A stretch of DNA of 64,000 nucleotides from Pseudonocardia alaniniphila (GCF_022524485.1 NZ_JAKXMK010000012.1:186001-250000); one strand, 5' to 3'; positions 9,058 to 18,759 are shown, numbered from the stretch's first letter. Notes: a model not told the origin generated them from the sequence alone. Translations and numbers: made by a program.

Positions 9058-10197
9058 GTGAATACAGAATCCACAGTACCGCGGCGCACGACCGTGGGGG
9101 TGCCTCGCGAGTCCGCCGCCGGTGAGCGCCGTGTCGCCCTGGTGCCGAAGGTCGTCGAGAAACTCCGGTCGCGGGGTGTGGAGGTCGTGGTCGAGTCCGG
9201 GGCGGGCCTGGGCGCGTTGATCCCGGACGAGGTGTACACCGCGGCCGGGGCCACGATCGGCGACCCCTGGTCGGCCGACGCCGTGGTCAAGGTGGCGCTA
9301 CCCACGGCCGAGGAGATCGGGCGGCTCCGGTCGGGTGCCACCCTGATCGGCTTCCTGGCTCCGCTGACCTCGCCCGACACGATCGCCGCGCTCAAGGACG
9401 CCGGGGTACAGGCGTTCGCGATGGAGTCGATCCCGCGGATCTCGCGAGCACAGTCGATGGACGCGCTGTCCTCGCAGGCGAACGTGGCCGGCTACAAGGC
9501 GGTGCTGCTGGCGGCCGAGAAGGCCACGCGGTTCTTCCCGATGCTCACCACTGCGGCGGGCACCGTGAAGCCGGCCACGGCGCTGGTGCTGGGCGTCGGG
9601 GTCGCAGGGCTGCAGGCGCTCGCCACGGCCAAGCGGCTCGGTGCGCGGACCACCGGCTACGACGTGCGTCCTGAGGTGGCCGACCAGGTGCGCTCGCTCG
9701 GTGCGCAGTGGCTGGACCTCGGGATCGAGGCGGTCGGCGAGGGCGGCTACGCGCGGGAGCTCACCGAGGACGAGCGGGCCGAGCAGCAGAAGCGGCTCGA
9801 GGAGGCGATCACCGGGTTCGACGTGGTGATCACCACCGCCAACGTTCCCGGCCGGAAGGCACCCACGCTGGTCACAGCCGCGGCCGTGGAGGGCATGCGT
9901 CCCGGCAGCGTGGTCGTCGACCTGGCAGGGGAGAGCGGCGGCAACTGCGAGCTGACGGAGCCGGGCGAGGTCGTCGTCAAGCACGACGTCACGATCGCGT
10001 CGCCGCTCAACCTGCCCGCCACGATGCCCGAGCACGCCTCGGAGCTGTACTCCCGCAACGTCTCGGCCTTGCTGGAGTTGATGCTGAAGGACGGCGACGG
10101 CGGGGTCACGCTTGCGCCGGATTGGAACGACGAGGTGCTCGCAAAGTCCTGCGTCACCCGTGTCGAGGCCACCACTGCGAGTGGGGGAGAGGCGTGA
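9058..10197 (+). CDS. pntAA: NAD(P) transhydrogenase subunit alpha part 1 (NAD(H)-binding)
   Basis: Soluble dI component of the proton-pumping transhydrogenase, which reduces NADP+ with NADH using the proton gradient. The 379-residue protein has the alanine dehydrogenase/PNT N-terminal domain (VGVPRESAAGERRVALVPK), the Rossmann motif LVLGVGVAGLQALATAK near residue 180 and the substrate-contact region AMESIPRISRAQSMDALSSQ. The membrane part is encoded separately by pntAB, as in Rhodospirillum and actinobacteria. Probably translated from a leaderless mRNA. Confidence 0.95.
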   Translation: MNTESTVPRRTTVGVPRESAAGERRVALVPKVVEKLRSRGVEVVVESGAGLGALIPDEVYTAAGATIGDPWSADAVVKVALPTAEEIGRLRSGATLIGFLAPLTSPDTIAALKDAGVQAFAMESIPRISRAQSMDALSSQANVAGYKAVLLAAEKATRFFPMLTTAAGTVKPATALVLGVGVAGLQALATAKRLGARTTGYDVRPEVADQVRSLGAQWLDLGIEAVGEGGYARELTEDERAEQQKRLEEAITGFDVVITTANVPGRKAPTLVTAAAVEGMRPGSVVVDLAGESGGNCELTEPGEVVVKHDVTIASPLNLPATMPEHASELYSRNVSALLELMLKDGDGGVTLAPDWNDEVLAKSCVTRVEATTASGGEA

Positions 10198-10541
10198 TGG
10201 AGAGCGGACTGCTCGCGAACATCGCGATCCTGGTGCTGGCCGGCTTCGTCGGCTTCGCCGTGATCTCGAAGGTGCCGAACACCTTGCACACTCCGCTCAT
10301 GTCGGGCACGAACGCGATCCACGGGATCGTGCTGCTCGGCGGGCTGATCGTGCTGGGCCACCTGGAGAACCCGTCGGTGATCGACCAGATCATCCTGGTC
10401 ATCGCCATCGCGTTCGGCATGATCAACGTTATCGGTGGGTTCCTGGTGACCGACCGGATGCTGGGCATGTTCAAGGCCAAGCCGGATGCCCGGCAGGCGC
10501 CGTCCGCTGAGAAGGCGGCGACCAACGGGAAGGGCCACTGA
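10197..10541 (+). CDS. pntAB: NAD(P) transhydrogenase subunit alpha part 2 (membrane)
   Basis: Short dII membrane component: 114 residues with three hydrophobic helices (LANIAILVLAGFVGFAVISK, then IHGIVLLGGLIVLGHL, then IILVIAIAFGMINVIGGFLV) and a charged C-terminal tail. The ATG overlaps the pntAA stop and the stop overlaps the pntB ATG by one base, so the three subunits are translated as a unit. Confidence 0.94.
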   Translation: MESGLLANIAILVLAGFVGFAVISKVPNTLHTPLMSGTNAIHGIVLLGGLIVLGHLENPSVIDQIILVIAIAFGMINVIGGFLVTDRMLGMFKAKPDARQAPSAEKAATNGKGH

Positions 10542-11923
10542 TGGAGATGCTCGTCCCGGTTCTCTACATCATCGCGTTTGCGCTCTTCATCTACGGCCTG
10601 ATGGGCCTGACCGGCCCGAAGACGGCGGTGCGTGGCAACTGGATCGCCGCGGTCGGTATGACGATCGCGGTGGTGGCCACTCTGCTGGAGGTCCGACACA
10701 ACTGGGTGTTGATCATCATCGGTCTGGTGGTCGGCGCCGCACTGGGCATCCCGTCCGCGCGTCAGGTCAAGATGACCGCGATGCCGCAGATGGTGGCGCT
10801 GTTCAACGGCGTCGGTGGTGGGGCGGTGGCACTCATCGCCTGGTCGGAGTTCCGTACCAGCGAGGGTTTCCTCTCCGAGCCCGGATACGTGGTCGTGGCG
10901 TCGCTGTTCGCCGCGATCATCGGGTCGATCTCGTTCTGGGGCTCGCTGATCGCGTTCGGGAAGCTGCAGGAGATCCTGCCGGGCCGCCCGATCGGGCTGG
11001 GCAAGGCCCAGCAGTTCGTCAACGGGCTCCTCTTGTTGGCCGCCGTAGCGTGTGCCGTGGTTGCCGGGATGGGCGGCGCCCCCGAGATCTGGATCATCGG
11101 GCTGCTCGTGCTCGCAGCGGTGCTCGGCGTGCTGGTGGTGCTGCCGATCGGCGGCGCGGACATGCCGGTCGTGATCTCGCTGCTCAACGCCCTGACGGGG
11201 CTCTCGGCCGCCGCGGCAGGGCTCGCCTTGAACAACACCGCGATGATCGTGGCAGGCATGATCGTCGGCGCGTCCGGTTCGATCCTCACCAACCTGATGG
11301 CCAAGGCGATGAACCGGTCGATCCCGGCGATCGTCGCGGGCGGCTTCGGTGGCACCACTACCCTGCCCGGCGCGGACGACGGCGTCGACCGCACGGTGAA
11401 GGCGACCAGCGCGGCCGATGCGGCGATCCAGATGGCGTACGCGTCGCAGGTGATCGTCGTGCCCGGCTACGGGATGGCGGTGGCGCAGGCGCAGCACGCC
11501 GTGAAGGACATGGCCAAGCTGCTCGAGGCCAAGGGCGTGGAGGTCAAGTACGCGATCCACCCGGTCGCGGGCCGGATGCCGGGGCACATGAACGTGCTGC
11601 TGGCCGAGGCCGACGTCTCCTACGACGCGCTCAAGGAGATGGACGACATCAACGACGAGTTCTCCCGCACCGACGTCACATTGGTGATCGGGGCGAACGA
11701 CGTCACCAACCCCGCGGCGCGCACCGACCCGAGCTCGCCGATCCACGGGATGCCGATCCTCAACGTCGACGAGAGCCGCTCGGTGATCGTGCTGAAGCGG
11801 TCGATGAACAGCGGCTTCGCCGGCATCGACAACCCGCTCTTCTACGCCGAGAACACCTCGATGCTCTTCGGTGACGCGAAGAAGAGCGTCTCCGAGGTGA
11901 CCGAGGAGCTCAAGGCCTTGTAG
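10541..11923 (+). CDS. pntB: NAD(P) transhydrogenase subunit beta
   Basis: Contains the remaining transmembrane helices of the proton channel (residues about 1-260) and the C-terminal NADP(H)-binding dIII domain. Diagnostic motifs are VPGYGMAVAQAQHAVKD, HPVAGRMPGHMNVLLAEA, DDINDEFSRTDVTLVIGAND and GMPILNVDESRSVIVLKRSM. The length of 460 residues is normal. The operon ends 16 nt before a strong hairpin. Confidence 0.96.
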   Translation: MEMLVPVLYIIAFALFIYGLMGLTGPKTAVRGNWIAAVGMTIAVVATLLEVRHNWVLIIIGLVVGAALGIPSARQVKMTAMPQMVALFNGVGGGAVALIAWSEFRTSEGFLSEPGYVVVASLFAAIIGSISFWGSLIAFGKLQEILPGRPIGLGKAQQFVNGLLLLAAVACAVVAGMGGAPEIWIIGLLVLAAVLGVLVVLPIGGADMPVVISLLNALTGLSAAAAGLALNNTAMIVAGMIVGASGSILTNLMAKAMNRSIPAIVAGGFGGTTTLPGADDGVDRTVKATSAADAAIQMAYASQVIVVPGYGMAVAQAQHAVKDMAKLLEAKGVEVKYAIHPVAGRMPGHMNVLLAEADVSYDALKEMDDINDEFSRTDVTLVIGANDVTNPAARTDPSSPIHGMPILNVDESRSVIVLKRSMNSGFAGIDNPLFYAENTSMLFGDAKKSVSEVTEELKAL

Positions 11924-11938
11924 CTCCCACTACGACAC

Positions 11939-11975
11939 CAGCGCCCCCGCCCGGATCCACCGGGCGGGGGCGCTG
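11939..11975. terminator. bidirectional terminator between pntB and ybdD/cstA
   Basis: A 16-bp perfect stem (CAGCGCCCCCGCCCGG and its complement) around the loop ATCCA, followed by TTCGTTCT on the plus strand. It sits between two converging operons: it ends pntAA-pntAB-pntB and the leftward cstA-ybdD transcript. Confidence 0.85.
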
Positions 11976-11986
11976 TTCGTTCTACG

Positions 11987-12169
11987 TCAGCAGCAGCGGC
12001 TGCCGGGCGTGGCGTCCTTCGCGTCGATCCGACGGCGTTCGAACTCCCGGCGCGACAGCGGCGCTGTGCCGGCGTGCTCGCGGGCGTGCCGTTCGAGATA
12101 CCGGTCGTACTGGTTCTCGCCGGTGAGCTCCCGCAGGTACCACAGAATGCCGCGTACGGCCGTCCTCAC
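11987..12169 (-). CDS. YbdD/YjiX family small protein (CstA partner)
   Basis: A 60-residue protein of the DUF466/YbdD family that commonly follows cstA and is thought to modulate the transporter. The GTG start (12169) overlaps the cstA stop as GTGA. The family pattern is visible: VRGILWYLRELTGENQYDRY, then LERHAREHAG, LSRREFERRR and a C-terminal pair of cysteines (SRCC). It is the last gene before the terminator at 11939-11975. The long open frame that continues upstream in this phase is a shadow of cstA. Confidence 0.88.
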   Translation of the reverse strand: MRTAVRGILWYLRELTGENQYDRYLERHAREHAGTAPLSRREFERRRIDAKDATPGSRCC

Positions 12170-14289
12170 GACCGTTCCCCGGCTCCGGTGAGGGTCCGCT
12201 TGTCCTCGGCCCTGCCGATGAAGCCCGACGGAGTCGCGATCTTCGACAGCACGGCGGGCGCTTCCGCGTTGGCGAGCGGCACCGGCGAGTTCAGCGCGCG
12301 GTACCAGATCACCATGGCGTTGGCGATCACGATGATGATCAAGATCGCGAACAGGGCAGAGAGAATGCCGTCGACCGTGGAGTTGACGACGACAGCCTGC
12401 ATATCGGCGATGCTCTTGGCGGGTGCGAGCACCTGCCCCTGGTCCAGCGCCGCGGCGTACCTCTCGCGTTGGGCGAAGAAGCCGAGCGTCGGATCGGGCG
12501 AGAACACCTTCTGGTAGCTCGCCGTGAGCGTCACCGCGACGTCCCACGCCAGCGGAATGCCCGTGACCCAGGCCCACTTCGCCCGCCCGGACTTGATCAG
12601 CAGCGTGGTGCAGACCGTCAGCGCAACCGCGGCCAGCAGCTGGTTGGCGATTCCGAACAGCGGGAAGAGCTGGTTGATCCCGCCGAGCGGGTCGGTGACG
12701 CCGGCGTAGAGGAAGTAGCCCCACGCCGCCACGACGACGGCGCTGGTGGCCCACATGCCCGGCTTCCAGTTCACGTTGGCCATCGGCTTGTAGACGTTGC
12801 CGAGGGTGTCCTGGAGCATGTACCGCCCGACCCGGGTGCCCGCGTCCACCGTGGTGAGGATGAACAGGGCCTCGAACATGATCGCGAAGTGGTACCAGAA
12901 CGCCTTGAGCGCGTCGCCGCCGAAGGCACCGGAGAAGATCTCCGACATGCCGACGGCCAGCGTGGGCGCACCGCCCGTCCTGGCGATCAGCGTGCTCTCC
13001 TGCACCGCCGCGGCGGCCGCGGTGAGCGCCTCCGGGGTGATCGTGAAGCCAAGGTTGCTCACGGCCTGCGACGCCGACTCCACCGTGGTGCCGAGCAGGC
13101 CTGCGGGCGCATTCATCGCGAAGTACAGGCCGGGGTCGAGGATGGACGCCGCGATCAGCGCCATGATCGCGACGAACGACTCCATCAGCATCGCGCCGTA
13201 GCCGATGAGCCGGACCTGCGACTCCTTCTGGATCAGCTTCGGAGTGGTGCCGGACGCGATCAGCGCGTGGAAGCCGGAGAGCGCCCCACAGGCGATCGTG
13301 ATGAACACGAACGGGAACAGCGACCCGGCGAACACCGGCCCGTCCCCGGTGAACGCGAACTCGGTGAAGGCGGGGGTGTTCAGCATCGGCGCGGTGATCA
13401 GCACGCCGACCGCGAGCAGCACGATCGTGCCGATCTTCATGAACGTCGACAGGTAGTCCCGCGGCGCGAGCAGCATCCACACCGGCAGCACCGACGCCGC
13501 GAATCCGTAGATCACCAGGCAGATCACCAGCGTGCGCGGGTCGAGCGTGAAGGCAGCCGCCCAGCTGGAGTCCTGCACCCACCCGCCGGCCACGATGGCG
13601 AGCAGCAGCATCGCGACACCGATGATGCTGGTCTCGACGACCTTCCCGGGCCGGATGACGCGCATGTAGTAGCCCATGAACAGCGCGATCGGGATGGTCA
13701 TCGCGATGGAGAACGTGCCCCACGGCGACTTCGCGAGCGCGTTGACGACCACCAGTGCGAGCACGGCCAGAAGGATGATCATGATGGCGAACACGGCGAT
13801 CAGTGCCGCGGCCCCACCGATCGGGCCGATCTCGTCACGTGCCATCTGGCCGAGGCTCTTGCCGTCGCGCCGCATGGAGAAGAAGAGCGTGACCATGTCC
13901 TGCACGGCGCCGGCGAGGATGACACCGACGATGATCCAGATCGTGCCGGGCAGGTAACCCATCTGCGCAGCGAGCACGGGACCCACCAGCGGGCCTGCCC
14001 CGGCGATCGCCGCGAAGTGGTGGCCGAACAGCACGCGGCGGTCCATCGGCTGGAAGTCGGTGCCGTTGTCGAGCCGCTCGCCCGGTGTGGCCCGGGTGTC
14101 GTCGGCCCGCAGCACCTTCTTGACGATGAACCGCGCATAGAACCGGTAGGCGATGGCGTAGGAGCCGAGCGCGGCGATGACCAGCCAGACCGCGGAGATC
14201 TGTTCTCCCCGCGAGAGGGCGAGCACACCCCATGCGATGGCACCGAGGATGGCCACCCCGGTCCAGATCAGTATCGAGCGCGGGCTCAT
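12166..14289 (-). CDS. cstA: carbon starvation protein CstA (peptide/pyruvate-type transporter)
   Basis: Polytopic membrane protein of the CstA family, associated with peptide and pyruvate uptake. From the ATG at 14289 it has 707 residues, close to E. coli CstA (701), and aligns from its first helix (ILIWTGVAILGAIAWGVLAL). The signature VLFGHHFAAIAGAGPLVGP and AAQMGYLPGTIWIIVGV are intact, and about 16 further hydrophobic segments follow. AGGAGG lies 11 nt before 14289, favouring it over ATG 14319 or a start at 14442. Transcribed with the small ybdD gene. Confidence 0.93.
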   Translation of the reverse strand: MSPRSILIWTGVAILGAIAWGVLALSRGEQISAVWLVIAALGSYAIAYRFYARFIVKKVLRADDTRATPGERLDNGTDFQPMDRRVLFGHHFAAIAGAGPLVGPVLAAQMGYLPGTIWIIVGVILAGAVQDMVTLFFSMRRDGKSLGQMARDEIGPIGGAAALIAVFAIMIILLAVLALVVVNALAKSPWGTFSIAMTIPIALFMGYYMRVIRPGKVVETSIIGVAMLLLAIVAGGWVQDSSWAAAFTLDPRTLVICLVIYGFAASVLPVWMLLAPRDYLSTFMKIGTIVLLAVGVLITAPMLNTPAFTEFAFTGDGPVFAGSLFPFVFITIACGALSGFHALIASGTTPKLIQKESQVRLIGYGAMLMESFVAIMALIAASILDPGLYFAMNAPAGLLGTTVESASQAVSNLGFTITPEALTAAAAAVQESTLIARTGGAPTLAVGMSEIFSGAFGGDALKAFWYHFAIMFEALFILTTVDAGTRVGRYMLQDTLGNVYKPMANVNWKPGMWATSAVVVAAWGYFLYAGVTDPLGGINQLFPLFGIANQLLAAVALTVCTTLLIKSGRAKWAWVTGIPLAWDVAVTLTASYQKVFSPDPTLGFFAQRERYAAALDQGQVLAPAKSIADMQAVVVNSTVDGILSALFAILIIIVIANAMVIWYRALNSPVPLANAEAPAVLSKIATPSGFIGRAEDKRTLTGAGERS

Positions 14290-14564
14290 TCGTGACCGCG
14301 CCTCCTGCAGCGCCGTCATGTGAGACCACCCCGGGCCGTCCCGCCGCACGGGCGGCCCCTGCGTTGCAGCATCGCCACCATCGGTTCTCCCCCGCCTCCG
14401 CGGCGCCGTCGCCGCGGCGTCTGATGCAGTAGGAGCAGACACGTGCCCCTATCGGATGACATCCGCGCGAAGATTGTGCGCTTTCTTCCGCCGTTTGGAC
14501 ACACGTAGTAGTCGGTTCGCCAGATGCGGTGTTGCGCGTTCGGAGGGCCGTGCTCTGGTGACCC

Positions 14565-15860
14565 TTACGCCTCGGGATCGGGAGTGTCGAGGGGGTGGGC
14601 GATCTCGTCGGCGGGCAGCCGCCAGCCCACGATCGCCGCCACCGCGAGGAACACCGGGATGGCGCCTGCCAGCACGAACGTCATCGGGACGCCGAGCCAC
14701 TCGCCGGCCGGACCGGCGAGTGCCATCGACACCGGCATGAGCGCGAGCGACACGAAGAAGTCGAGGCTGGAGACGCGTCCGAGCAGGTGCCGGGGAACCC
14801 GGCGCTGCAGCAGCGTGCCCCAGATGACCATCGCGGCCGCGCCCGTGAAGCCGACGACGAACGTGGCCACTGCCATGACCCACAGCTGCCGCGTGACACC
14901 GAGCAGCATCAACGGCGCAGCGCCCGCGCCCCAGAGCAGGATCATCGCGGTGAGGTACCGCCGGGGCAGCCGCAACGACGACACGGCGAGCGAGCCGACG
15001 GCGCCACCGATCCCGAACGCGGCGAGGACGAGGGCGAAGCTGCTGGCGCCGCCGCCCGTCTGGTCGCGCACGGCGAAGGGCAGCAGCACCTCGATCGGGC
15101 CGATCAACACGAGGACGTACAGCGAGGCGAAGGCGAGTGTGGCGAACAGCCACCCGGTGCGGAACAGGTAGCGGAAACCCTCTGCCAGGTCGTCGAGAAC
15201 CGGGCTGCGAGCCTCCTCGTCCGGGACGACCGGTGCGGCGCGCATGGCGATCAGCGCCACGAGCGCGAGCGCGTAGATGCCGGCTGCGAGCAGCAACGAC
15301 ACCCCTGGCACGAACCACCCGATGACCAGGGCGGCCAGCGCCGGGCCGAGTGCCTGCTGAGCAATGGGCCGGAGGGTGCCCTCGACGCCGTTGGCAGCGA
15401 GCAGTTCGTCCGGGGGCAGCAGGGTGGGCAGGATCGCCGAGTAGGCGGGGTAGAAGAAGGCTTCGGCGGCGCCGATGACGAAGGAGATCACCGCCAGGTG
15501 CCACAGTTGCAGGCCGCCGGTGACGGCGAGCGCGCCGGCGAACCCTGCGGAGGCGATCCGGACGACCTCCACCCCGATCATGACGGCGCGTTTGGGTAAC
15601 CGGTCGGCGGCCACGCCCCCGATCAGCACGCTCACGAGCAGCCCGGCGCTCGCGGCGGCGGCCACGAGGGACAGCTCGGACGGGCCACCGTCCAGCGCGA
15701 TGACCTGGTACACGATCGCGACGAGCCACAGACCGCTCGCGAAGAGCGAGGCCGCCATCGAGGCCGCCAGCAACCGGTACTCGCGGTGGGCGAACGGGCG
15801 CAGCGCGCGGGGAAGCCGGACGGCTCGGGCTTCGGGGGCCGGGGAGGTTTCCTTCATCAC
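14565..15860 (-). CDS. MFS transporter, EntS/enterobactin-exporter-like
   Basis: A 431-residue major facilitator superfamily protein with 12 predicted helices. It has the loop 2-3 motif GGVAADRLPKRAVMIG and the periplasm-facing FFYPAYSAILPTLLPPDELLAANGVEG stretch (cited in part: YSAILPTLLP) that is typical of the EntS/MdfA-like exporter group. The substrate is not deducible. It starts with GTG-ATG (15860/15857) just inside a promoter with a palindromic operator, so the mRNA is nearly leaderless. A divergent DUF1707 gene follows on the other side. Confidence 0.85.
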   Translation of the reverse strand: MMKETSPAPEARAVRLPRALRPFAHREYRLLAASMAASLFASGLWLVAIVYQVIALDGGPSELSLVAAAASAGLLVSVLIGGVAADRLPKRAVMIGVEVVRIASAGFAGALAVTGGLQLWHLAVISFVIGAAEAFFYPAYSAILPTLLPPDELLAANGVEGTLRPIAQQALGPALAALVIGWFVPGVSLLLAAGIYALALVALIAMRAAPVVPDEEARSPVLDDLAEGFRYLFRTGWLFATLAFASLYVLVLIGPIEVLLPFAVRDQTGGGASSFALVLAAFGIGGAVGSLAVSSLRLPRRYLTAMILLWGAGAAPLMLLGVTRQLWVMAVATFVVGFTGAAAMVIWGTLLQRRVPRHLLGRVSSLDFFVSLALMPVSMALAGPAGEWLGVPMTFVLAGAIPVFLAVAAIVGWRLPADEIAHPLDTPDPEA

Positions 15861-15869
15861 CGTTCCAAC

Positions 15870-15897
15870 GAACTACGTGAACAGGACTTCAAGTCAA
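15870..15897 (-). promoter_or_regulatory. promoter with palindromic operator for the MFS gene
   Basis: On the minus strand TTGACT (-35, 15892-15897) and TAGTTC (-10, 15870-15875) are 16 nt apart. The -35 region overlaps the perfect 11-bp palindrome GACTTCAAGTC (15885-15895). A repressor bound there would occlude RNA polymerase. No dedicated regulator gene is adjacent. Confidence 0.6.
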
Positions 15898-16027
15898 GAA
15901 ATGGGCGAAACGGGCCGCGCGGACCTTAGCCCGACCGGGGTGCGGCAAGCGCGTGATTTGCCCGATCCGGCGAGGTCGGAGCCGTTCGCCGGTGGCTGCG
16001 CGGGGCAGCCGGAGGCACCATGGAGCT

Positions 16028-16486
16028 GTGGACGAGACGGCGGATCCCGGCCCGCCGCACGTGCGGCCCGAGGACATGCGCGCCGGAGACGTCGACCGCG
16101 AGCAGGTACTGGACCGGCTGCGCATCGCACATGCCGAGGGTCGGCTCGACCTCGACGAGTTCGACGAGCGCATCACCTCCACGCTCGCCGCGCGCACCTA
16201 TGCCGACCTGCGTGCGCTCACCGTGGACCTGCCGGGCCAGCCGCCGTCGCCACCGGCCGCCACCACGCCTCCTGAGCCTGGCCCGCTCCAGGATCTCGAC
16301 GCCCTTCAGGAGCGGGATCTGCGCGGGGCCGTGATCGGATGGGCCGGGGCGAGTGTCACGACGATCGCGATCTGGGCCATGAGCTGCATCGCGACGGCCT
16401 CGTTCGTCTATCCGTGGTGGATATGGGTGGCCGGTCCGTGGGGGCTGGTGCTGCTGTCGTCCTGGGTGCGCGACAGGCGGCAGTAG
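16028..16486 (+). CDS. DUF1707 and 2TM domain protein
   Basis: Predicted 152-residue membrane protein. The DUF1707 (SHOCT-like) domain spans about residues 13-70 with RVSD-type content: [20 protein letters not shown], then [12 protein letters not shown] and [13 protein letters not shown]. After a proline-rich linker come two hydrophobic helices ([40 protein letters not shown]). Start GTG 16028 with GGAGG 12 nt upstream; an in-frame reading to 15953 adds residues outside the family. DUF1707 proteins are widespread in actinobacteria and of unknown function. Confidence 0.8.
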   Translation: MDETADPGPPHVRPEDMRAGDVDREQVLDRLRIAHAEGRLDLDEFDERITSTLAARTYADLRALTVDLPGQPPSPPAATTPPEPGPLQDLDALQERDLRGAVIGWAGASVTTIAIWAMSCIATASFVYPWWIWVAGPWGLVLLSSWVRDRRQ

Positions 16487-16552
16487 CGTGGGGGTGACCA
16501 GATCCACCCCGTGGGGCGCCTACCCCATGTGCGGGTGCGGCCGCAACGGTCG

Positions 16553-16558
16553 TACACT
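16553..16558 (+). promoter_or_regulatory. -10 element upstream of infA
   Basis: TACACT, about 125 nt before the infA ATG, in a 196-bp gap that would otherwise leave the second ribosomal-protein cluster without a promoter. No clear -35 is seen. The transcript would have a long leader. Confidence 0.4.
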
Positions 16559-16682
16559 GGGAGTTCGGCGCGCCCTATGGCGCCGGTTCCGTCGTGCCTC
16601 CCCGCACCTCACGGTCCCGGAGCAGCGACGTGCCTACGCACGGAACCGAGAGTACGCACACCTGTCACGGAACGCGGAGGAC

Positions 16683-16904
16683 ATGGCCAAGAAGGACGGG
16701 GCGATCGAGGTCGAGGGCCGGGTGGTCGAGCCCTTGCCGAACGCGATGTTCCGCGTGGAGCTCGAGAACGGACACCGGGTCCTTGCCCACATCAGCGGCA
16801 AGATGCGCCAGCACTACATCCGGATCCTCCCGGAGGACCGGGTCGTGGTCGAGCTGTCGCCGTACGACCTGACCCGCGGCCGCATCGTCTACCGCTACAA
16901 GTGA
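16683..16904 (+). CDS. infA: translation initiation factor IF-1
   Basis: OB-fold protein that occupies the A site during initiation. It has 73 residues, the exact family length, starting [20 protein letters not shown] and including [23 protein letters not shown] 16683 is preceded by GGAGG. It opens the infA-rpmJ-rpsM-rpsK-rpsD group. Confidence 0.97.
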   Translation: MAKKDGAIEVEGRVVEPLPNAMFRVELENGHRVLAHISGKMRQHYIRILPEDRVVVELSPYDLTRGRIVYRYK

Positions 16905-16987
16905 CGGAGCAGCGTCGTCACCCTCACCGGTGCCGACGCTCGTGACGCCACTTCGACACACCGACACCAACTGAGAGAGCGACGGAC

Positions 16988-17101
16988 GTGAAGGTCCAGC
17001 CGAGCGTCAAGAAGATCTGCGACAAGTGCAAGGTGATCCGCCGTCACGGGCGGGTCATGGTGATCTGCGAGAACCTGCGCCACAAGCAGCGCCAGGGCTG
17101 A
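16988..17101 (+). CDS. rpmJ: 50S ribosomal protein L36
   Basis: 37-residue protein starting with the GTG at 16988 ([19 protein letters not shown]). The zinc site is intact: Cys in ICDKC (two), Cys in [10 protein letters not shown] and the following His. GAGAG provides the ribosome site. It is too short to be prominent in an ORF scan but is certain from sequence and context between infA and rpsM. Confidence 0.95.
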   Translation: MKVQPSVKKICDKCKVIRRHGRVMVICENLRHKQRQG

Positions 17102-17322
17102 TCGCGGTCGCCGTCGTCGCAGGCGGCGCACCACCGAGCACCACCGGATACACCACAAGAGACACCAGCAACACAGAGGAACCTGACGCACCTACCGGGC
17201 CACACGGGCCCGGTTCACCCCCGGAACCAGGCCGGGGCCCGGCACAGCGCGAGCACGAGGCGGCGGACCGGGGCGGGCGTCGGGCAGACCTGGCTCAACG
17301 GAACAGAGGAGAAACCCGCCGT

Positions 17323-17703
17323 ATGGCACGCCTTGCCGGCGTCGACCTCCCCCGCGACAAGCGGATGGAGATCGCGCTCACCTACATCTTCGGGATCGGG
17401 CGCACCCGGTCCCTCCAGATCCTCGAGGCCACCGGGATCGACCGCGACCTGCGTTCGCGCGACCTGACCGACGAGGACCTCGCAGCCCTCCGCGAGTACA
17501 TCGAGAGCAACTACCGCGTCGAGGGTGATCTGCGCCGCGAGGTGCAGGCCGACATTCGTCGCAAGATCGAGATCGGCTGCTACCAGGGGATCCGGCACCG
17601 CCGGGGCCTGCCGGTGCGTGGCCAGCGCACCAAGACCAACGCCCGCGGCCGCAAGGGACCGAAGAAGACGGTCGCCGGCAAGAAGAAGGCAGGTAAGAAG
17701 TAA
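17323..17703 (+). CDS. rpsM: 30S ribosomal protein S13
   Basis: Head protein of the small subunit contacting L5 and the P-site tRNA. 126 residues from ATG 17323: [20 protein letters not shown], the helix-hairpin-helix [16 protein letters not shown], and the C-terminal [20 protein letters not shown]. Lysine-rich tail. AGAGGAG upstream. A 221-bp spacer with an 8-bp CCGGGCC hairpin (about 17197-17218) separates it from rpmJ. The stop overlaps the rpsK ATG (TAATG). Confidence 0.97.
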   Translation: MARLAGVDLPRDKRMEIALTYIFGIGRTRSLQILEATGIDRDLRSRDLTDEDLAALREYIESNYRVEGDLRREVQADIRRKIEIGCYQGIRHRRGLPVRGQRTKTNARGRKGPKKTVAGKKKAGKK

Positions 17704-18110
17704 TGCCGCCCCGCACTCGCGCTGCGTCCGGCCCCAAGAAGGTCCGGCGCAAGGAGAAGAAGAACGTCGCGCACGGCCACGCGCACATCAAGAGCACCTT
17801 CAACAACACCATCGTGTCGATCACCGACCCGACCGGTGCCGTGATCGCGTGGGCCTCCGCAGGCCACGTCGGTTTCAAGGGCTCGCGCAAGTCCACGCCG
17901 TTCGCCGCGCAGATGGCCGCCGAGAACGCCGCCCGCAAGGCTGCCGAGCACGGCATGAAGAAGGTCGACGTCTTCGTCAAGGGCCCCGGCTCCGGACGTG
18001 AGACCGCGATCCGTTCGCTGCAGGCCGCCGGCCTCGAGGTCGGCACCATCTCCGACGTGACCCCGCAGCCGCACAACGGCTGCCGCCCGCCCAAGCGGCG
18101 CCGGGTCTAG
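17703..18110 (+). CDS. rpsK: 30S ribosomal protein S11
   Basis: Platform protein contacting the mRNA in the E site. 135 residues with an arginine/lysine-rich N-terminus, [40 protein letters not shown] and [20 protein letters not shown]. Overlaps rpsM by one base and precedes rpsD by 19 nt. Confidence 0.98.
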   Translation: MPPRTRAASGPKKVRRKEKKNVAHGHAHIKSTFNNTIVSITDPTGAVIAWASAGHVGFKGSRKSTPFAAQMAAENAARKAAEHGMKKVDVFVKGPGSGRETAIRSLQAAGLEVGTISDVTPQPHNGCRPPKRRRV

Positions 18111-18129
18111 GGAAAGGGAGTAACCAGAC

Positions 18130-18735
18130 ATGGCTCGTTACACCGGACCCATGACCCGCAAGTCCCGCCGACTGAAGGTCGACCTCGTCGGCGGCGACCA
18201 GGCGTTCGAGCGCCGTCCCTACCCGCCCGGCCAGCACGGCCGGATCCGGATCAAGGAGACGGAGTACCTCCTGCAGATGCAGGAGAAGCAGAAGGCCCGC
18301 TTCGCGTACGGCGTGCTCGAGAAGCAGTTCCGCCGGTACTACGAGGAGGCCAACCGTCGCCAGGGCAAGACCGGCGACAACCTCCTGCAGATCCTCGAGA
18401 CGCGGCTCGACAACGTCGTCTACCGGGCCGGGCTCGCCCGCACCCGGCGGATGGCACGCCAGCTGGTGAACCACGGCCACTTCCTGGTCAACGGCCAGAA
18501 GGTCGACATCCCCAGCTTCCGCGTGTCGCAGTACGACGTCATCGACGTCCGGCCGAAGTCGCTGGCCACCGACCCGTTCATCATCGCCAAGGAGCTGCTG
18601 GGCGACCGCCCGGTTCCTGGCTGGCTGCAGGTTGTTCCCTCGAACCTGCGAATCCTGGTCCACCAGCTGCCCGAGCGTGCGCAGATCGACACGCAGGTCA
18701 CCGAGCAGCTGATCGTCGAGCTCTACTCGAAGTGA
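18130..18735 (+). CDS. rpsD: 30S ribosomal protein S4
   Basis: Primary 16S-binding protein, 201 residues. It has the actinobacterial C- form without the N-terminal zinc cysteines (MARYTGPMTRKSRRLKVDL), and the S4 RNA-binding domain (ARTRRMARQLVNHGHFLVNG). GGGAG precedes the ATG. A hairpin follows before rpoA. Confidence 0.97.
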   Translation: MARYTGPMTRKSRRLKVDLVGGDQAFERRPYPPGQHGRIRIKETEYLLQMQEKQKARFAYGVLEKQFRRYYEEANRRQGKTGDNLLQILETRLDNVVYRAGLARTRRMARQLVNHGHFLVNGQKVDIPSFRVSQYDVIDVRPKSLATDPFIIAKELLGDRPVPGWLQVVPSNLRILVHQLPERAQIDTQVTEQLIVELYSK

Positions 18736-18759
18736 TCTGCCTCGGGTAGCAGCTCGACA

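Noticed and set aside
12469..14295. A 608-codon plus-strand frame opposite cstA
   Set aside because: Arg/His/Asp-rich composition typical of the complement of a membrane protein; cstA on the other strand is unambiguous.
17102..17322. 221-bp spacer before rpsM as a possible ribosomal-protein autoregulatory leader
   Set aside because: There is an 8-bp CCGGGCC hairpin but no recognisable mimic of an rRNA binding site; noted in the rpsM entry only.
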